In this document: one piece after another, positions 59,167 to 64,000 of the stretch
Numbering within the stretch: position 1 is the stretch's first letter
Layout of the letters: every line of letters begins with the position of its first letter
Source: Candidatus Lokiarchaeota archaeon
GTDB lineage: Archaea > Asgardarchaeota > Thorarchaeia > Thorarchaeales > Thorarchaeaceae
Reading direction: 5' to 3'
DNA: 64,000 nucleotides
NCBI GenBank assembly: GCA_014730275.1
Contig: WJIL01000016.1
Coordinates: 124,001 to 188,000 of the forward strand
Program-made: the position numbers and the translations under genes
The notes under the pieces: model-generated
The model's database searches: none
What the model was told of the DNA's origin: nothing
Seen by the model: the letters and a program-made list of their open reading frames with translations, nothing else

Positions 59167-61101
59167 CTAGTAGCTTTGCATCATTCCTCGCCTGGCAAGG
59201 TCATGATATACATACTCGAGTCCAAGTTCGCGGAGTTTGTCCTTTTTCGGTAGTCCTGTTTCTTTGTCACATCCTCTCAGCTCATAGTATTCATCGAGCA
59301 TGTAATCCAAATCAGGAAGACCACCTTTCGCAGGTCCTGTGGGCATGGGCTCCTTGAGCAATCTTCTTGGGAGTGTTTCTTGTTCGCGAGTTATTCCGAG
59401 CCTGTGGTTGTATGCCCTTCTGAGATGACATATCCGTTCGGCCGCTGTTCTAACAAATTCAGGGTCTCCCCACTGGCTCATTCCAGTTAAGGGGGGAATC
59501 ACATTGGTGAAGGTGTCGAAGTAGTATATTGGCGGCCACATTGTACCGTATTTGCAAATGACTGCTGAGTCAACCAGTGCGTACAGGTCTTCGATATCTT
59601 TGATAACCTCACCTTTGTGCACGGGAGATGTTATTTTGCTGATTTCTTCGAATTTCTCCTTTCCAAATCTGGCATTGATAACTTCAGGATACCCCAGTTC
59701 TTCCAAGCTTGACAGACTTCTCAGATGATCCGCACCCCTCACATTGGTCGCGTACGTGAGTCCAACCGACTGATGTGCACGCGGATCTTGTCCCGATGCT
59801 TCTAACCCCTTGACATGAACTGCATATTTCCACGCATCATTACCTATTGCCTTTGCGGCTTGTCGAGTGCCTTTTGAAAGAAGTTCACCAAAACCTTCCC
59901 GACTAGCAATCATCTCCACAAGTTGAATCATCGCATCAACGTTGCCCCATGAAAGATCTAATCCACCTGTGTCTTCTTCGTCAATGATGCCTTTTTCCCA
60001 GAGCTCCATTGCGAAACCAATCGTCTTGCCCGCAGAAATCGTATCCATGCCCAGTAGGTCACATCGCGTTCCCAAGTGGAAGATGGATTCTATGTCGTTA
60101 TTCAAACAGTTGCTGCCAAAAGCCATGAGTGTTTCATACTCTGGCCCACCTGTTGGTCCCCGAGAGAACCTCCCCTCTTTAACACGAAAGACATACTTGC
60201 AACCTATTCCACAGCCATAACAGGCTTCTTGATTGATTCGATACTTATTTGCGATTACTTCTGGCCCAATATCATCAGCATCTTCATAGAACCCAGTCCA
60301 GTGATTCTTGGTAGGCAACCTGCCTATTTCATTAATCATCGCAACTAGGTCGGTGGTACCATACTTACGCAAGGACGCGATTGAGCTCTCCCACAGCTCG
60401 TCGTTGACCTTCGCCAGTTCTTCCTCATTGGCTTCCAGATATGCATCCATATCATGTGCTTCTAGACCTAGAGCACCACTGGCCGCGATTGCCTTAACAT
60501 TCTTCGAGCCCATCACAGTTCCGAGTCCTGTACGTCCGGCAGCTCTGTAATAATCGACTATGATACATCCATAGAGGACTCCATTCTCACCAGCTGGGCC
60601 GATGGTGGCAGTCTCAATCGACGGATCCTTGTGTTGTTCACGAATCATATCCGTTGTAGTGTCTGTTTCCCGCCCCCACATGTCTGACGCATCTTTGAGC
60701 TCCGCGTCGCCATCATTGAGATACAGGTATACAGGGTTTGGTGAACGACCATTGAGTATGATGAAATCGAATCCAGCGTATTTCATCTCAGGACCGAAGA
60801 AGCCTCCAGAATGGCTTTCAGCCCATATCCCTGTCTGTGGACTCATTCCTGAGAACATGAACCGCCCTGAAGGTGAGAACATGCTTCCTGTTAGGGGTCC
60901 GGTACCTACAATCAGGATATTATCAGGTGAAAGCGGATGTGTCTCTGGACCTGTTCTATCCCATAGTATCTTTGATGAAATACCAGTACCGCCCAGATAC
61001 AAAAGGGCCCACTCTTCTTCCATGTCCTTGATGTGGACCTTACCTTTGTCAAGATCCACGTCGAGGTATTTACCCGCATATCCTTTGTATCTAAATCCCA
61101 T
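59167..61101 (-). CDS. aor: Tungsten-containing aldehyde:ferredoxin oxidoreductase (AOR family), copy 2
   Basis: 644 residues. The Fe-S motif is canonical, EACYGCGIGCKY, and the fourth Cys is in VDSAVICKYGT. Other signatures are GIWAESHSGGFFGPEMKYAGFDFIILNG, GPAGENGVLYGCIIVDYYRAAGRTGLGTVMGSKNVKAI and DPRAHQSVGLTYATNVRGADHL. It shares the overall pattern with copy 1 but the two have clearly diverged. ATG is 2 nt after the ferredoxin stop with GGGAGGAGG upstream, so the two are one operon. Confidence 0.93.
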   Translation of the reverse strand: MGFRYKGYAGKYLDVDLDKGKVHIKDMEEEWALLYLGGTGISSKILWDRTGPETHPLSPDNILIVGTGPLTGSMFSPSGRFMFSGMSPQTGIWAESHSGGFFGPEMKYAGFDFIILNGRSPNPVYLYLNDGDAELKDASDMWGRETDTTTDMIREQHKDPSIETATIGPAGENGVLYGCIIVDYYRAAGRTGLGTVMGSKNVKAIAASGALGLEAHDMDAYLEANEEELAKVNDELWESSIASLRKYGTTDLVAMINEIGRLPTKNHWTGFYEDADDIGPEVIANKYRINQEACYGCGIGCKYVFRVKEGRFSRGPTGGPEYETLMAFGSNCLNNDIESIFHLGTRCDLLGMDTISAGKTIGFAMELWEKGIIDEEDTGGLDLSWGNVDAMIQLVEMIASREGFGELLSKGTRQAAKAIGNDAWKYAVHVKGLEASGQDPRAHQSVGLTYATNVRGADHLRSLSSLEELGYPEVINARFGKEKFEEISKITSPVHKGEVIKDIEDLYALVDSAVICKYGTMWPPIYYFDTFTNVIPPLTGMSQWGDPEFVRTAAERICHLRRAYNHRLGITREQETLPRRLLKEPMPTGPAKGGLPDLDYMLDEYYELRGCDKETGLPKKDKLRELGLEYVYHDLARRGMMQSY

Positions 61102-61103
61102 CT

Positions 61104-61445
61104 TCAGGCCTCCTCCCGTACCAAACCATATTTCTTGGCTAGGTCGCCTACTCCTTGTGCTCGCTCTCTTAGCCCATCACCGTCTAATGTGACCACGCTG
61201 ATGGCATCATACTCACATGCTTCTACGCATGCAGGGTTTCCTCCACATAAATCACACTTTATCGCTTTGAGGGTAATGGGGTCTATCGCAATACCTCCGT
61301 AAATGCACGCGTTGACACAATTCCCACATCCAATACAGCTGTTTGGATTCACCGTAAGAATTTCTTCTTCGTTACGATGGATTGCTCCAGTTGGACATGC
61401 TTCTTGACACAGTGGATTCTCGCATTGGAGACAAACCACTGGCAT
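61104..61445 (-). CDS. Polyferredoxin partner of AOR copy 2, in-frame C-terminal part
   Basis: From ATG 61445 this gives 113 residues with CLQCENPLCQEACP, CIGCGNCVNACIYGGIAI and CDLCGGNPACVEACEYDAI. The reading frame stays open upstream of the ATG for about 60 codons and encodes RCTGCRNCELACSVEHTQTF, the missing first cluster of the HycB/AorA fold. The real gene therefore starts further upstream (see 61446-61639). As it stands the fragment lacks the first motif. It is the electron-transfer subunit for the AOR beside it. Confidence 0.9.
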   Translation of the reverse strand: MPVVCLQCENPLCQEACPTGAIHRNEEEILTVNPNSCIGCGNCVNACIYGGIAIDPITLKAIKCDLCGGNPACVEACEYDAISVVTLDGDGLRERAQGVGDLAKKYGLVREEA

Positions 61446-61639
61446 AATGATGTCTCTCTTCTCCTTTTTTAGAACTTGAATGCGTGAACGCCTCGGATTG
61501 AACGTTTGAGTATGCTCAACAGAACACGCAAGTTCGCAGTTCCTACAACCCGTGCAGCGACTGTTGTCGATAGCTAGAGCTTTTTTCAGTATTGACGACC
61601 CCTTTTTTTTGGGTATTCCCGCCTCTCTCTTTCTGTCAA
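61446..61639 (-). pseudogene. 5' part of the AOR copy 2 ferredoxin gene, separated by an A8-tract frameshift
   Basis: The frame of the downstream ferredoxin continues upstream as LAIDNSRCTGCRNCELAC and on to GIPKKKGSSILKK, then meets a stop with no ATG, GTG or TTG. A TTG at 61637-61639 lies about 25 nt from a TATA-like CATAAATAAAA and is preceded by AAAGGAGGA, but in the neighbouring frame. The two frames join in a run of 8 A (61603-61610). One more A, or a minus-one slip, would give a complete four-cluster protein. It could be a sequencing or assembly indel, a mutation or programmed slippage. Confidence 0.6.
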
Positions 61640-61821
61640 TCCTCCTTTAAGTTGTTTTATTTATGAACCGGTGTAAACCATCCAACTCATCTTCATGTTG
61701 TTTCTATTTAGAAAAGGTAGCTGTTTAGCTATATGGCAAAGTATTATTGATAGTGTCTGGCTGTTCCAAATTGCCTACGGTATCCTAAACTCTATAGACG
61801 GCATAGGAAGATGCATACGCA

Positions 61822-63627
61822 ATGTCAAATGAAACGCGTCGTTACAGACCGATTGCTAAAGCCAATATGGCGAGTCTACGAGAAATCATGGAGAATCAGG
61901 CGCTTCCAGCCGCCGAGATTGATACCGATTTCAGACTAATCTGGGCAAACAAATCCGGTAGAAAACTCATTGGAGTCAGTAACGATACAATAGAAGAAGG
62001 AATCACACTCAACCAGTTCGTTCCCAAGGAATACCGCGATTTGACAAATCGTGCATTGATGCGAATTGCACAGGACAATGCAGCCCCATCACTTTCTCTG
62101 CGAGTGATACGTCCCAATGGTGTGAATATCCCCGTGGAAGCTTCTGCTCAAAGAATCATAGATGATGGTTCGTTGGTTGGTTTCCTTTTGTATGCTGTAG
62201 ATATGTCCCAGTGGGAACACAAGACCTTGGATACCCCCAATAGCAATCTGCTTGAACTGGTCGTCGAGTATTCTCCCTCAGGCATTGTTGTGCTTGATGA
62301 AAACTATACCTTCGAATATGTTAACGCACGTCTTTGCAATATTCTGGGCCGTACTCGGGCTGAGATTATAGGACATGATTTCAGAGAATTTCTGCATCCT
62401 GATAGCATAACTCTTGTCTCAGACAGATATGCACGCCGACAACGCGGGGAAGATGTTCCAACCACGTACGAATTCAAAATAGTGAGAGAGGATGGAACTA
62501 TCAGAGATGTAGAAATAACAAGTGCAACAATGAAAGACGAGGATAACTCGATACGAACTGTCGCTCAGATTCTTGATATCACCGGCAAGAAACAAAGTGA
62601 ACAAGCTCTCTATGAAAGCGAACGAAGATACCGCTCTCTTGTGGAAGGCATGGTTTCCGGTCTCGGAATGGATGATGCTGATGGACAAATCGTGTACGCG
62701 AACCAAGCTCTTGCTTCAATGCTAGGGTATTCCCTAGATGACCTTCTGGGAATGAATGGAGCAGACATTCTTCATGGTCATTCCAGAGACGATGAAATCG
62801 AACGGAAGCGACGCAGAAGACAGGGTGAGATTGACCACTACGAAGCTGATTTGCTGAGAGCTGACGGTGATTTATTGCCTGTTCTCATTTCAGCATCTCC
62901 TCTTCATGGTTCTGACGGTGAATACTTGGGTAGCGTGGCCATATTCACTGACATTTCTGAGCTTAAGGAGAAAGAAGCAGAGGCACGATTTCTTCTTGAT
63001 TTGTTACTGCATGACATCGGAAACCAGCTTCAGTTGATTATAGCTGGTACTGGCTTCTGCGATCCGGAAACCCATCCAGATATGGTGGATGAAGGGCGGC
63101 AATATGTGCTGGATGGCGCTAAGAGATGTTTGGAGATAATCTCCAAGATTCGGCAATCCGAGACTGGTAAAAGCACCTCTTCCCCTACAGTAGATTTCTC
63201 TTCAATTGTTGTATCACAAGTCAATATCTTAAGGAATCAGTATGACGTCGAAGTTGAACTAGACGGGTTCGAGCAGGAAATCCCACTTGTAGCTGATAAA
63301 GCCGTATCCAGTTTGGTCTGGAATCTTCTTGAGAATGCTGTGAAACATAATCCCCACAAGAACAAGAAAATATGGGTCGAAGGATTTAGAGAAGGATCTA
63401 CGTTCGTTTTCAAGATAGCTGATAATGGTATTGGGATGAAAGAAGAGGGAAAGAAAGAGCTCTTTGAGTTAGGCAGGCAATTTGGAGGTGTTGGACTGTA
63501 TCTAGTAAGACGGCTGGCAGCCAAATACGGTGCTCATCTTTCTGTTTGTGACAGAATAAAAGGAAATCCTGGTGAAGGCTTGGAGGTTTCTATACGGTTT
63601 AAATCGGCAAAACAGATGTTGAAATGA
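61822..63627 (+). CDS. PAS-domain sensor histidine kinase
   Basis: 601 residues. Three PAS units are recognisable: about 25-130 (ALPAAEIDTDFRLIWANKSG), about 150-260 (YSPSGIVVLDENYTFEYVNARLCNILG, with the PAC end VAQILDITGKK) and about 270-385 (GLGMDDADGQIVYANQALASMLGY, VAIFTDISELKEK). The histidine box is LLLHDIGNQLQLI (His about 398). The ATPase domain has NLLENAVKHNPH, IADNGIGM and GGVGLYLVRRLAAKYGA. No membrane span is seen, so it is cytosolic and senses an unknown internal signal. No response regulator is adjacent. AT-rich promoter sequence lies at 61640-61821. Confidence 0.93.
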   Translation: MSNETRRYRPIAKANMASLREIMENQALPAAEIDTDFRLIWANKSGRKLIGVSNDTIEEGITLNQFVPKEYRDLTNRALMRIAQDNAAPSLSLRVIRPNGVNIPVEASAQRIIDDGSLVGFLLYAVDMSQWEHKTLDTPNSNLLELVVEYSPSGIVVLDENYTFEYVNARLCNILGRTRAEIIGHDFREFLHPDSITLVSDRYARRQRGEDVPTTYEFKIVREDGTIRDVEITSATMKDEDNSIRTVAQILDITGKKQSEQALYESERRYRSLVEGMVSGLGMDDADGQIVYANQALASMLGYSLDDLLGMNGADILHGHSRDDEIERKRRRRQGEIDHYEADLLRADGDLLPVLISASPLHGSDGEYLGSVAIFTDISELKEKEAEARFLLDLLLHDIGNQLQLIIAGTGFCDPETHPDMVDEGRQYVLDGAKRCLEIISKIRQSETGKSTSSPTVDFSSIVVSQVNILRNQYDVEVELDGFEQEIPLVADKAVSSLVWNLLENAVKHNPHKNKKIWVEGFREGSTFVFKIADNGIGMKEEGKKELFELGRQFGGVGLYLVRRLAAKYGAHLSVCDRIKGNPGEGLEVSIRFKSAKQMLK

Positions 63628-63803
63628 CTCGAGTGAAGGATGGATTACCTATCATTACTTGAAAGCGAGTATGACCTCCTAATAGCTTCGATTGTTTCGT
63701 GCCATTACAAAGGGGGCAATATCACAAAGACATATTAAAGCCGAAACGTGCCCTTGCCCTGTTGATAATATACCACTAACTACTCCACCGTTGGACACTA
63801 ATA

Positions 63804-64000
63804 ATGACAAGCCAGCTACCTCAAACCGATTCGCTCACATTCCAGGAGTTCGAACGTTTCAGAGGCATTGCTGACAGTCTCCGATTGGCTGTTCTTGCTT
63901 TTGACGTTGATTTCAACATAACCTACGCAAACAGAGCGGCTTTGCAACTGCTTCATCTAAACAATTCTCAACCTGATATGAATATTAGTGAGGTTGTCCC
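63804..64000 (+). CDS. PAS-domain protein, N-terminal part (runs off the window)
   Basis: From ATG 63804 the frame is open to the window end, giving 65 residues: MTSQLPQTDSLTFQEFERF, then LRLAVLAFDVDFNITYANRAALQLLHLN, the first strands and helix of a PAS domain. It resembles the N-terminal PAS of the kinase before it and is probably another sensor kinase. TATA-like ACATATTAAAG lies at about 63729-63740, 65-75 nt upstream. Confidence 0.8.
   Translation, partial: MTSQLPQTDSLTFQEFERFRGIADSLRLAVLAFDVDFNITYANRAALQLLHLNNSQPDMNISEVV

Noticed and set aside
1-64000. CRISPR arrays, insertion sequences or prophage
   Set aside because: No evenly spaced repeats, transposase or integrase motifs were seen in any frame.

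Overview
The window is one dense archaeal chromosome segment of about 45 percent GC by eye. Archaeal markers are unambiguous: an archaeal ribosomal-protein run that includes the RNase P protein Rnp1, RpoP, TFB, aIF1, archaeal LeuRS, tRNA-splicing endonuclease, geranylgeranylglyceryl phosphate synthase and TATA-type promoters. A Roadblock/LC7 protein, a second protein with a roadblock-like front end, Get3 with a coupled mini-membrane protein, an orphan cyclin-fold protein and a eukaryote-like SECIS point to an Asgard archaeon. Thorarchaeota is my best guess, but this is an inference. TTG and GTG starts behind good Shine-Dalgarno (SD) sequences are common.

Layout. 1-3194 (minus): S4e (partial), L24, L14, S17, Rnp1, L29, S3 and L22, with no S19 upstream. 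3.4-11.4 kb: hypotheticals, a ferredoxin, a hydrolase, a cyclin-fold protein, DUF211, HypD and a MobA-like protein. 11.5-13.5 kb: HdrA. 13.6-24.3 kb: lipid, translation and RNA housekeeping genes (ICMT-like, GGGP synthase, roadblock, MetAP, aIF1, B12-radical SAM, RpoP, Get3, UppP, DUF47, EndA). 24.5-28.5 kb: glycosyltransferase, AIR-synthase-like protein, ModE-like regulator and a NapH-like ferredoxin. 29-35.1 kb: a selenocysteine island (SelB, SepSecS, an unknown protein, tRNA-Sec, and PSTK on the other strand). 35.2-45.9 kb: TFB, methyltransferases, an aspartoacylase-like pseudoenzyme, LeuRS and hemerythrin. 45.9-50.7 kb: a frameshifted Na/Pi transporter, then the electron-bifurcating-type [NiFe] hydrogenase MvhD-G-A. 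51.3-61.6 kb: two tungsten aldehyde:ferredoxin oxidoreductase (AOR) modules, each with a polyferredoxin, plus a MoaD-like protein, a cyclic amidohydrolase, a PfkB kinase, an M24 peptidase and a DHODH-like Fe-S protein. 61.8-64 kb: PAS signalling proteins.

Main discovery. The hydrogenase large subunit stops before its C-terminal nickel ligands. Those ligands lie 12 nt downstream in a 52-codon gene (47857-48015, minus) interrupted by one in-frame UGA exactly where the first C-terminal Ni-binding Cys belongs. This is a VhuU-type selenoprotein. Its stop codon sits in a long hairpin with the AUGA / apical AA / UGA layout of a eukaryotic SECIS. The selenocysteine island 15 kb away encodes SelB, SepSecS, PSTK and tRNA-Sec, plus an unknown 216-residue protein between sepSecS and tRNA-Sec that is a candidate new Sec factor. 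SelD is not in the window.

How the genes fit together. HdrA, MvhADG-VhuU, HypD, many ferredoxins and two AORs suggest an anaerobe that couples H2, ferredoxin and aldehyde or carboxylate redox chemistry. MoaD and MobA-like proteins would serve the tungsto- or molybdopterin cofactor.
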